A DNA stretch of 8,803 nt from Mariprofundaceae bacterium (GTDB lineage Bacteria; Pseudomonadota; Zetaproteobacteria; Mariprofundales; J009): contig WFMN01000131.1 in the NCBI GenBank assembly GCA_015489095.1, positions 1-8,803 of the forward strand, in the 5' to 3' direction. Position 1 is the first letter of the stretch. Each line of letters begins with the position of its first letter. This document shows, piece after piece, positions 1 through 6,441 of the stretch. Under the pieces are notes generated by a model. That model ran no database searches, had not been told where the DNA came from, and worked only from the letters and a program-made list of their open reading frames with translations. The translations under genes were made by a program, and so were the position numbers.

Positions 1-936
1 CTTTTCAGGTGCGGGCGATGCGCGGCTCCGAAGACCAGCAGGTTTCAGGCAGCGGTACGACTGAAAAAACAACGAACGGCAGCATACCTTATTTTTGCCG
101 ACCCGCTGTCTCACCGATTGGATACGCTTCAGGTTGCTGCCCGCATTGGCCGAAACGGTGAAAATATCGATGCAGTACTGGAGCGGGTGGTCGGTAACAG
201 CCTGAAGGCGATGACGATGAAGGCCTTGCCCAAGCAAAAACAGCATGCCACCCATTATGATCTGCAGTATCTCAATGCCAATGCGGATATTCCGCGCCTT
301 GTGGAGGGGTTGCAACGCAGCAAACGCGGTAATCTTTGCTTTTACGGCGCACCTGGAACGGGTAAGACCGCACTGGCGGGCTACATCGCCAAACAGCTCG
401 ACAAGCCGCTGGTGAGTAAACGGGCATCGGATATTTTGAATTGTTTGCTTGGAGGATCTGAGAAAAATATCGCCAACATGTTTGCACAAGCAAAAGAGGA
501 GGATGCCGTGCTGGTACTCGATGAGGCAGACTCACTACTGCGCGACCGCCGTGGAGCTAAACACTCGTGGGAGGTCACCCAAGTCAACGAACTGCTGGTA
601 CAGATGGAGAATTTTGATGGTCTCTTTATCTGCTCCACCAACCTGATGAGTGATTTGGATCAGGCCAGCCTGCGCCGCTTCGCGATCAAGGTGGAGTTTG
701 GTTATCTCAAGCCTGATCAAGCGTTCAAGATGTTGCAGCAGGAGTGTGTCACCGCACCCACCACCGAAGATGTCCGTGCGATCTCCATGCTCACCACCCT
801 TGCCCCCGGTGACTTCGCTGCCGTCAAGAAACGGCTCGATATTCTGGGGCAGGAGCCCACGCCAGAGGTGATGATTCACGAATTGCAGAATGAAGTGGCG
901 GTAAAGGGTGATAGAGGGGCGATAGGTTTTTTGTAG
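1..936 (+). CDS. AAA+ ATPase, C-terminal part (5' end outside window or unresolved)
   Basis: This is an AAA+ family ATPase, expected to couple ATP hydrolysis to remodelling of a protein or nucleic-acid partner that cannot be named here. Numbering from the TTG at 118, the sequence shows Walker A GAPGTGKT (77-84), Walker B VLVLDEAD (131-138), a sensor-1-like Asn175 in ICSTN, and an arginine-finger-like pair R186-R187. The fold reads as complete from Walker A to the C-terminus ending in GAIGFL. The TTG at 118 has no visible Shine-Dalgarno sequence, and the frame stays open back to position 1, so the gene probably begins further left. A second frame (3 to 158, stop 159-161) is also open there, so a frameshift or a 5' truncation near 100-120 cannot be excluded. 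G+C is intermediate, lower than in the radA region. It is separated from the next gene by a hairpin-rich gap. Confidence 0.8.
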   Translation, partial: LFRCGRCAAPKTSRFQAAVRLKKQRTAAYLIFADPLSHRLDTLQVAARIGRNGENIDAVLERVVGNSLKAMTMKALPKQKQHATHYDLQYLNANADIPRLVEGLQRSKRGNLCFYGAPGTGKTALAGYIAKQLDKPLVSKRASDILNCLLGGSEKNIANMFAQAKEEDAVLVLDEADSLLRDRRGAKHSWEVTQVNELLVQMENFDGLFICSTNLMSDLDQASLRRFAIKVEFGYLKPDQAFKMLQQECVTAPTTEDVRAISMLTTLAPGDFAAVKKRLDILGQEPTPEVMIHELQNEVAVKGDRGAIGFL

Positions 937-947
937 TTGTGATAATG

Positions 948-963
948 GCCTTTAACTAAAGGC
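948..963 (+). terminator. Small hairpin just after the AAA+ gene (possible weak terminator)
   Basis: GCCTTT (948-953) and AAAGGC (958-963) form a perfect 6-bp stem with a 4-nt loop, beginning 12 nt after the AAA+ stop codon. No T tract follows, so it is a weak terminator candidate at best. It might act with the larger hairpins that begin at 989. Confidence 0.3.
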
Positions 964-988
964 GATGGAAGCGGATGCTGAGCATATC

Positions 989-1131
989 GCAAAAAGTCCG
1001 TCCGTGGACTTTTTGCTTGACGGAAGGCGAAAAATGCGATTTTCACCTTCCTTACAAATTAATGGCTTGCTTCGCAATCCATCGATTTGCGCGGCCATCC
1101 GTGGCCGCGATGCCGACTTCTTGCGAAGTCG
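989..1131. repeat. Run of five consecutive hairpins in the intergenic region
   Basis: The 235-nt gap between 937 and 1171 holds no convincing gene. Five inverted repeats lie one after another. They are GCAAAAAGTCC/GGACTTTTTGC (989-999/1006-1016, perfect, 6-nt loop); a 12-bp arm pair 1022-1033/1040-1051 with one mismatch; a 9-bp pair 1062-1070/1074-1082 with one mismatch; CGCGGCCA/TGGCCGCG (1090-1097/1102-1109, perfect, loop TCCG); and CGACTTC/GAAGTCG (1114-1120/1125-1131, perfect, loop TTGC). The first and fourth share TCCGTGG around the loop. The first stem has A and T runs at its ends and could terminate transcription in both directions. As a whole it resembles a dispersed intergenic repeat or a small non-autonomous element, but no second copy occurs in this window to prove that. 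A 66-codon frame crossing it (975-1175) is not protein-like. Confidence 0.6.
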
Positions 1132-1171
1132 TCAATGATGAACGATACGGATGGATGACTAGGAGATATAA

Positions 1172-2476
1172 ATGACTGTAAGTATAAAGGTTCATAGAGG
1201 TACGGATGCGATTGGTGGTACCTGTATTGAGGTGGGTGCAGAAGGGGGGCGAATTGTTCTTGATCTGGGCATGCCACTGATGGAAAATGGTGGTGGCGAT
1301 ATTCCTAAGGAGTTGCAGGATGATCCTTCAACTGCCAATGGCATGGTTCCAAGTGTCGAGGGGCTAACAGAAGCGGATCACGCGACTCCTGTTCTTGGAG
1401 TTATCCTTTCTCATGCGCACCCTGATCATTCGGGACTGCTCAACCATGTGCCCGATGCCATTCCTATTTGGATGAGTGGGGAAAGTCGGGCGCTGATTGC
1501 AACGGGGAATATTTTCTACGGTGAAAAGATGTGTTTGGATGCAGCGCTGAAGCACACATTGATCTTCAAACACGAAGATCCATTTGATCTGGGGCCGTTT
1601 CGTATCACCTCGTTTTTGATGGATCATTCCGCTTTTGGTTCCTCCAGCCTGCTGATCGAAGTCGAAGGTAAGCGTATTCTCTACAGCGGAGACTTGCGCG
1701 CTCATGGACGGAAAAAGGCGCTGTTTTGGGGCTTGCCACAAAAGGTGGGACACATTGATTGCATGTTCATGGAGGGAACAACTTTCGGTGGTAAGCATCA
1801 TGATGGCTTCGATGACGAACAGGCTGTCGAAGAGGGTATGGCCAAGGCGTTTTCTGCCGATCACGCCACCTTTGTCCTTGGCTCAGGCAGCAATGTGGAT
1901 TGGCTGGTGTCGCTATACCGAGCCTGCAAACGCACGAACAAAACGCTGGTTCTCGATCTGTATCAGTTTTATCTGCTGAAGCAACTCAAGCAATTCAGCA
2001 AAGCCCTTCCGCCACACAAAGGCGATCATATCCGGGTTTTTTACCCATGCAGTCAGGCGAAGGCATTGGATCGGAGCGGCAACAAATCATTTTTGTATGG
2101 GGATACGCTGGCGCGCAAGATTTCACGCGAGGAAATTTGTGCTTCGGCAGGCAACATGGTTATCCGGCTTTCTGTTTATGAAATGAGGCGGTTGGCTGAG
2201 ATGATCGGGGATGTTGAGCAGTCGGTATTCATCTATTCGATGTGGCAGGGTTATCTGGAACGAGACCCTAGTATGGCGGAATTCCCCCGGAATTATGGCT
2301 GTGAATGGATCTCCATCCACACCAGCGGCCACGCTTGGCGAGAAGATTTGCAGAAATTGACGCAAAAGATAGCGCCCGATAGGCTCGTTCCGATTCATAC
2401 GCTGCAGGGTGATGATTTTAGTAAATATTTCGATAATGTTGTAAGAATTCAAGATGGGGAGGAGTTAAGATTATGA
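1172..2476 (+). CDS. Beta-CASP metallo-beta-lactamase-fold hydrolase, probable nuclease
   Basis: This 434-residue protein belongs to the metallo-beta-lactamase superfamily, in the beta-CASP nucleic-acid-processing branch that includes RNase J, CPSF73-like and SNM1/Artemis-like enzymes. Predicted zinc ligands are H81, H83, D85 and H86 in the HAHPDH motif, then H152, D174 (YSGD) and H409 (PIHT). Beta-CASP-type motifs follow: E201 in EGTTFG and the HTSGHA block with H383 and H387. Residues from about 200 to 380 form the inserted cap region. By family, the likely reaction is metal-dependent cleavage of RNA or DNA in the cytoplasm; the substrate is unknown. The ATG is well supported by AGGAG at 1161-1165, 6 nt upstream. 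The stop overlaps the next gene as ATGA, so the two are translationally coupled. G+C is below that of the downstream core genes. A non-nuclease hydrolase is possible but less likely given the SGHA block. Confidence 0.85.
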   Translation: MTVSIKVHRGTDAIGGTCIEVGAEGGRIVLDLGMPLMENGGGDIPKELQDDPSTANGMVPSVEGLTEADHATPVLGVILSHAHPDHSGLLNHVPDAIPIWMSGESRALIATGNIFYGEKMCLDAALKHTLIFKHEDPFDLGPFRITSFLMDHSAFGSSSLLIEVEGKRILYSGDLRAHGRKKALFWGLPQKVGHIDCMFMEGTTFGGKHHDGFDDEQAVEEGMAKAFSADHATFVLGSGSNVDWLVSLYRACKRTNKTLVLDLYQFYLLKQLKQFSKALPPHKGDHIRVFYPCSQAKALDRSGNKSFLYGDTLARKISREEICASAGNMVIRLSVYEMRRLAEMIGDVEQSVFIYSMWQGYLERDPSMAEFPRNYGCEWISIHTSGHAWREDLQKLTQKIAPDRLVPIHTLQGDDFSKYFDNVVRIQDGEELRL

Positions 2477-3438
2477 TAAAAATGGTTAAACGAGAGTTTA
2501 AAAGGGGTATTGAGCCTATCTGTGTATTAAAAGCAAAGCACTTTTTTGAAAAGACCAATGTGGGAAAGGCTATCTGTGATAAAGTGCGAGAAGGGGAACT
2601 GTATGTATGTATTCGTGATAATTACTTTAATGTCTATAGAAATGGATGTTCTCTATTAGAATACAAACCTAATGCCAGAAAGCACAACTTTTTGATACAT
2701 AAGAAGTACTGGGGGAGCACTGTGCAAGGAATCAATAGCTCTGGTGAGTACTATCTGTCGCTGGATTTGAGTGATGGGTCAACTCACGCTGATTTGTTCG
2801 TTGATAGTATTATCATGAACCCTAATGAAAATTTAGAGAGATATTTGTTTTCCGAAACAGGCGAGGATAGTGAGAAGGAATTGTTGCAAGCTTATATAAA
2901 GGCTAAGAGTCCCTGCTTAATAGACCTAGAGGTTGCTTTTTCATGTGAGGCAGCAAGACCAAATGCTAAGAGGCATACAGTTGCTAAGAGAATTGATATG
3001 GCAGTTCTGGAGCAGGTAGGGAGAAACATTGAGTTGCGTTTTGTTGAGGCTAAAGTCGTTTTCGATTCAAGACTGAAAACCAGTAGTATGAAAGCCGATC
3101 CTGAAATAGTTGATCAGCTTTCTTTGTATGAATGTTTTCTGAGGGAGGAAGATGACGCTATACAAAAAACATACAAAAATGTGGCTAGAAACTATTCAGA
3201 AGACTTCCCTTATCTCCTTAGAGATGGCGAAAAAGAGTTGATGGAACGATATTGCAACAAAGTCGAACCATTGGGTTGGAAAGAGAAGAAGCCAAGCTTA
3301 CTTTTGCTGTCGAATAAGAAACCTATTAATAGTGTGCTGATGGGTAGGAATGGAAAAAATAATGGGAATCACTATCAGACATTAAAAGATAAATGTGATG
3401 AAAATGATTGGGCTGTTTTGGAGTGGGTGAAACATTGA
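2473..3438 (+). CDS. Putative PD-(D/E)XK (RecB-like) nuclease, AT-rich
   Basis: This is a 321-residue protein of no named family that I recognise. Its second half carries the arrangement expected of a PD-(D/E)XK nuclease core: E153, then D175 in AKRIDMAVLE, the E192-A-K194 pair at the end of a predicted beta-strand (LRFVEAKVV), and Q215-L-S-L-Y219, which matches the QxxxY motif of RecB-like nucleases. The first 130 residues form a separate domain without a motif I can name. No signal peptide or membrane segment is visible. The ATG overlaps the upstream beta-CASP stop (ATGA) and is preceded by GGAGGAG (2458-2464), 8 nt away; ATG 2482 is a less likely alternative. Sampled stretches are only about a third G+C, far below the radA region, which points to recent acquisition. 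The nuclease assignment is inferred from motif order, not demonstrated. Confidence 0.7.
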   Translation: MIKMVKREFKRGIEPICVLKAKHFFEKTNVGKAICDKVREGELYVCIRDNYFNVYRNGCSLLEYKPNARKHNFLIHKKYWGSTVQGINSSGEYYLSLDLSDGSTHADLFVDSIIMNPNENLERYLFSETGEDSEKELLQAYIKAKSPCLIDLEVAFSCEAARPNAKRHTVAKRIDMAVLEQVGRNIELRFVEAKVVFDSRLKTSSMKADPEIVDQLSLYECFLREEDDAIQKTYKNVARNYSEDFPYLLRDGEKELMERYCNKVEPLGWKEKKPSLLLLSNKKPINSVLMGRNGKNNGNHYQTLKDKCDENDWAVLEWVKH

Positions 3439-3812
3439 GACTACCAATCCTATGCCTTGATTTTGATGGAACCATCCACGCTTACGAGAGCGGATGGCAA
3501 GGTGCGGATATTATTCCGGATGAGCCTGTGGCGGGTGCGTTCGCGTTTATCCGTGAGGCCATGGAGCAGTTTGAGGTGCATGTCTTTTCTGCCCGCAGTG
3601 GATTGCCTGGTGGTATCGAGGCGATGAAGGCATGGTTTATCCGTCACGGATGGGAAGAAGATGCTCTTGGTCAACCCGCTGGCATCACCTTCCCCACCAG
3701 TAAGCCGCCGGCGCATGTCAGCATTGATGATCGCGCGATCAATTTTACCGGATCTTGGCCGACCATTCAGAGCTTAAAGGATTTTCGGCCTTGGAATGAC
3801 CTAGACGCCTAA
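3435..3812 (+). CDS. Small HAD-superfamily phosphatase-like protein
   Basis: This 125-residue protein has HAD-fold signatures: motif I LDFDGT with nucleophile D9 and D11, a motif-II-like Ser52 in VFSARS, a motif-III Lys90 in TSKPPA, and motif IV IDDRA with D98 and D99. Such enzymes remove phosphate from small molecules or nucleic-acid ends through an aspartyl-phosphate. There is almost no cap domain, and compact HAD proteins of this size are common in phages and mobile elements. I place the start at TTG 3435, which overlaps the upstream stop as TTGA and has GGAG at 3420-3423; GTG 3423 and TTG 3408 are in-frame alternatives that would only add residues before motif I. The overlap implies translational coupling to the nuclease pair. 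Its base composition is clearly richer in G+C than the preceding gene, so the three genes may have come together from different sources. Confidence 0.75.
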   Translation: MRLPILCLDFDGTIHAYESGWQGADIIPDEPVAGAFAFIREAMEQFEVHVFSARSGLPGGIEAMKAWFIRHGWEEDALGQPAGITFPTSKPPAHVSIDDRAINFTGSWPTIQSLKDFRPWNDLDA

Positions 3813-3935
3813 CGATGACGATGAGACAGATGGATCAGTCGTGTCGGGGGCAGAGCAAGGTGCTGGCCAAGGATCGCTCGCCGGATCGGGTGTTGGTCTA
3901 TGCGGTGATGACCAAGCCCTCGATTGCCGCACACC

Positions 3936-3995
3936 ATCCCTGACAAACCCAACAGCCGTTTGCAGAAGTATCGTTTGGTGGAAATAAAGCAATGA
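3936..3995 (+). pseudogene. Relic of a fic gene 3' end
   Basis: Read in the frame ATC at 3936 to TGA at 3993-3995, this stretch encodes IPDKPNSRLQKYRLVEIKQ. That closely matches residues 308-325 of the intact Fic protein just downstream, which has LPDKPNSRLQRYRLVKDK. From GAC 3942 to GTG 3980 the DNA matches the downstream copy at 31 of 39 positions, with mostly silent differences, so it is a diverged paralogue rather than a recent duplication. In-frame TGAs at 3906 and 3909 and the absence of any Fic motif upstream show that only the tail survives. Its stop overlaps the intact fic start codon. The 123 bp before it (3813-3935) contain a 42-codon frame (3815 ATG) that I do not recognise; I see no gene there. 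Confidence 0.75.
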
Positions 3996-5011
3996 AAGCC
4001 TATCAACCGCCCTGTACAGTGACAGCCGAGATGCTTTCGCAGGTAGCAACGATTGCCGAAAAGGTTGGGCGATTGCAGGCGCAGCCCGATGCGCTGTTGC
4101 GTTTACGCAAGGTCAATCGCATTCGCACTATTCAGGGTTCGCTTGCCATTGAGGGAAACACTATGACCGAGGCGCAAATTACTGATATCATTGATGGTAA
4201 TCGCGTTGTGGCACCACCCAGAGAGATTCAGGAAGTGCGCAATGCCGTGGCTGTGTATGAACGCCTGACACAGTGGAACCCGCTCACAGCGTCCGACCTG
4301 CTCGAAGCGCATGCCATGCTGATGCAGGGTCTGCTGGATAGTGCGGGCCACTATCGCACCTGCAGTGTTGGAGTGATGGGCGGTCGGGAGGTGGTGCATA
4401 TTGCGCCACCTGCGGCTCGGGTGAGAGAATCGATGCAGGAGCTGTTCCACTGGATAAAAGTGACGGATTTACATCCGCTGGTTGCCAGCTCCATTTTTCA
4501 TTATGAGTTCGAGTTCATTCACCCCTTTGAAGATGGCAATGGTCGGATGGGGCGCTTCTGGCAGACGCTGCTGCTCAGTCGTTGGCATGCCCAATTTGCC
4601 GACCTGCCGATTGAGAGTATGATTTATGCACGGCAACACGACTATTATCAGGCGCTGAATGCGAGTACCAGCGGTGGTGATGCCGCTCCCTTTGTCGTTT
4701 TCATGCTGCAGGTGATTCACAGCACGCTGGATTCGCTGGAGACCCCGCAAGTCGCCCCCCAAGTCAGCCCCCAAGTGAAAGCGTTGCTGGGGGCGTTGCA
4801 GGGCGAGATGAGCCGTGGCGCGTTGATGAATGCGCTTGGGCTATCCGACCGAAAATCCTTTCGGGCGCGTTATCTGTTACCGGCGCTGGAAGCAGGATTG
4901 ATCGAGATGACCCTGCCGGATAAACCGAACAGCCGCTTGCAACGATATCGATTGGTGAAAGATAAAAGTACGGAAGTCATGACGACTTTTTTGCGATGGG
5001 ATCATGAGTAA
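3992..5011 (+). CDS. Fic-domain protein, class II, probable AMP transferase
   Basis: This 339-residue Fic protein transfers a nucleotide monophosphate, usually AMP from ATP, to a hydroxyl on a target protein; the target is unknown. The catalytic motif HPFEDGNGRMGR (177-188) is canonical, with catalytic H177 and the phosphate-binding GNGR loop. An inhibitory helix motif SLAIEG (50-55, E54) lies N-terminal to the Fic core, which defines class II and implies self-inhibition instead of a separate antitoxin. After the core comes a triple PQV repeat (252-262) and then a winged-helix-like C-terminal domain (about 263-325), typical of longer Fic proteins. ATG 3992 overlaps the stop of an older fic relic, with only a weak GGTGG upstream. 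The last residues after KDK (about 325-339) have no counterpart in the relic and run into radA, so the 3' end may have been altered at the junction. Confidence 0.93.
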   Translation: MKAYQPPCTVTAEMLSQVATIAEKVGRLQAQPDALLRLRKVNRIRTIQGSLAIEGNTMTEAQITDIIDGNRVVAPPREIQEVRNAVAVYERLTQWNPLTASDLLEAHAMLMQGLLDSAGHYRTCSVGVMGGREVVHIAPPAARVRESMQELFHWIKVTDLHPLVASSIFHYEFEFIHPFEDGNGRMGRFWQTLLLSRWHAQFADLPIESMIYARQHDYYQALNASTSGGDAAPFVVFMLQVIHSTLDSLETPQVAPQVSPQVKALLGALQGEMSRGALMNALGLSDRKSFRARYLLPALEAGLIEMTLPDKPNSRLQRYRLVKDKSTEVMTTFLRWDHE

Positions 5012-6386
5012 AACGGTGTTTGTTTGTCAGGCCTGCGGGGCGGTGTCGCGCAAGTGGCAGGGGCAGTGTGGCGATTGCGGGGAGTGGAACTGCATCAGCG
5101 AGCAGAAAGCGCCGGCGACGCGGTTGCGTGGCAAGTCGGCCTCCAAGGTGTCCGCCGCATTGGCGACGCAGCCGATCACGGCGGTGGGGCGCGAGGCGCA
5201 TCAGCGCCGCTCCACCGCGATTGAGGAGTTGGATCGGGTGTTGGGCGGCGGGTTGGTGCCGGCGTCGGCGGTGCTGATGGGCGGCGCGCCCGGTATCGGC
5301 AAATCGACGCTGTTGCTGCAGGCGAGTTGTCAGCTCTCCCGCGGGCAGCGCGTGCTCTACATCACCGGCGAGGAGTCGGTGGAGCAGGTGCGGCTGCGGG
5401 CGGAGCGAATCAATGCGCTGCATGACAACCTCACCATCGCCGCCGGCATCGAGCTGGAGGCGATGCTGGAGACCATCACCTCGCTGCGGCCGCAGGTGGT
5501 GGTGGTCGATTCGATCCAGACCACGGTCTCCAACGGGCTGACTTCGGCGCCGGGGACGGTGTCGCAGGTGCGCGACTGCGCGGCGGCGTTGATCCAGTCG
5601 GCCAAGCAGATGGGGCATGCGGTGATTCTGGTTGGCCATGTCACCAAGGAGGGGGCGCTGGCGGGGCCTAGGGTGCTGGAGCATATGGTCGATTGCGTGC
5701 TCTATTTCGAGGGAGATCGCGGCCACGCCCACCGCATGCTGCGGGCGGTGAAAAACCGCTTCGGTCCGGCGGGTGAGGTGGGGATCTTCGAGATGTCGGA
5801 TGCGGGCTTGCAGGGGGTGCGCGACGCTTCCCGTCTCTTTCTGCACGAGCGCAGCGAGGAGATGGCGGGCTCGGTGGTACTCGCCTGCATGGAGGGGACG
5901 CGGCCGCTGCTGGTGGAGGTGCAGGCGCTGGCGGCGCCGACGGTGTACGCCACCCCCAAGCGGTCGGCGGTGGGGATCGACCCCAACCGGGTGGCGATGC
6001 TGATGGCGATCCTAGAGCGGCGCATCGGCCTGCCGCTGGCGCAGCATGATGTCTATATCAATGTGGTCGGCGGGGTGCGGGTGGTGGAGCCGGCGGCCGA
6101 TCTGGCGGTGGTGATGGCGGTGATTTCGGCGTGGCGCGACCAACCGCCGCTGGCGAAAACGGCGCTGTTCGGCGAGGTGGGGTTGACCGGCGAGGTGCGG
6201 CCGGTGAGTCAGCCGGAGGCGAGGGTGCGCGAGTTGGCGTCGCTCGGCTTTTCGCGCGTACTGCTGCCCAAGGCCAACCGCGACCGGGTTGCCAAGGCGG
6301 ATATCCGGCTGCGCGACAGCGGTGAAGCGGTGCGGATGCTGCCGGCGGCAACGGTGGCGGATGCGGTGCAGGGGATATTGCGTTGA
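5004..6386 (+). CDS. radA: DNA repair protein RadA
   Basis: RadA is a RecA-related ATPase and hexameric helicase that helps RecA-dependent recombination by extending branch-migration intermediates and processing stalled forks. At 460 residues it has the usual family length. The N-terminal zinc finger has C8-x2-C11 and C22-x2-C25. The RecA-like core has Walker A GAPGIGKST (94-102), Walker B VVVVDS with D169, and the RadA-specific KNRFG motif (250-254). The C-terminal 160 or so residues form the Lon-protease-like domain. The ATG is preceded by GATGGGATC and sits inside the last codons of fic, with 8 nt of overlap, so its own promoter must lie within fic or further left, or it is read from the accessory transcript. 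High G+C and GC-rich third positions mark it as core chromosome, unlike the genes before it. Confidence 0.97.
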   Translation: MSKTVFVCQACGAVSRKWQGQCGDCGEWNCISEQKAPATRLRGKSASKVSAALATQPITAVGREAHQRRSTAIEELDRVLGGGLVPASAVLMGGAPGIGKSTLLLQASCQLSRGQRVLYITGEESVEQVRLRAERINALHDNLTIAAGIELEAMLETITSLRPQVVVVDSIQTTVSNGLTSAPGTVSQVRDCAAALIQSAKQMGHAVILVGHVTKEGALAGPRVLEHMVDCVLYFEGDRGHAHRMLRAVKNRFGPAGEVGIFEMSDAGLQGVRDASRLFLHERSEEMAGSVVLACMEGTRPLLVEVQALAAPTVYATPKRSAVGIDPNRVAMLMAILERRIGLPLAQHDVYINVVGGVRVVEPAADLAVVMAVISAWRDQPPLAKTALFGEVGLTGEVRPVSQPEARVRELASLGFSRVLLPKANRDRVAKADIRLRDSGEAVRMLPAATVADAVQGILR

Positions 6387-6441
6387 GCATCCGAGGCACT
6401 ACAGTGTGCCTTTCGTGGGGGTATATCGAAGGAGAAATGCT

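Noticed and set aside
975..1175. 66-codon frame in the intergenic region
   Set aside because: It passes straight through five inverted repeats, has no ribosome binding site and shows no protein-like pattern.
3815..3943. 42-codon frame after the HAD gene
   Set aside because: It is short, has no Shine-Dalgarno sequence or recognisable similarity, and runs into the fic relic in a different frame; judged non-coding or decayed.
3936..4970. The two copies of the fic 3' end considered as attachment-site duplications of an integrating element
   Set aside because: The copies differ at about a fifth of positions and enclose only the fic gene itself, with no integrase nearby; a paralogue relic explains them better.
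4977..5846. Long minus-strand open frame (289 codons) opposite radA
   Set aside because: The translation is Arg/His/Gln/Pro-rich, an artefact of GC-rich third positions in radA, which is unmistakable on the + strand.
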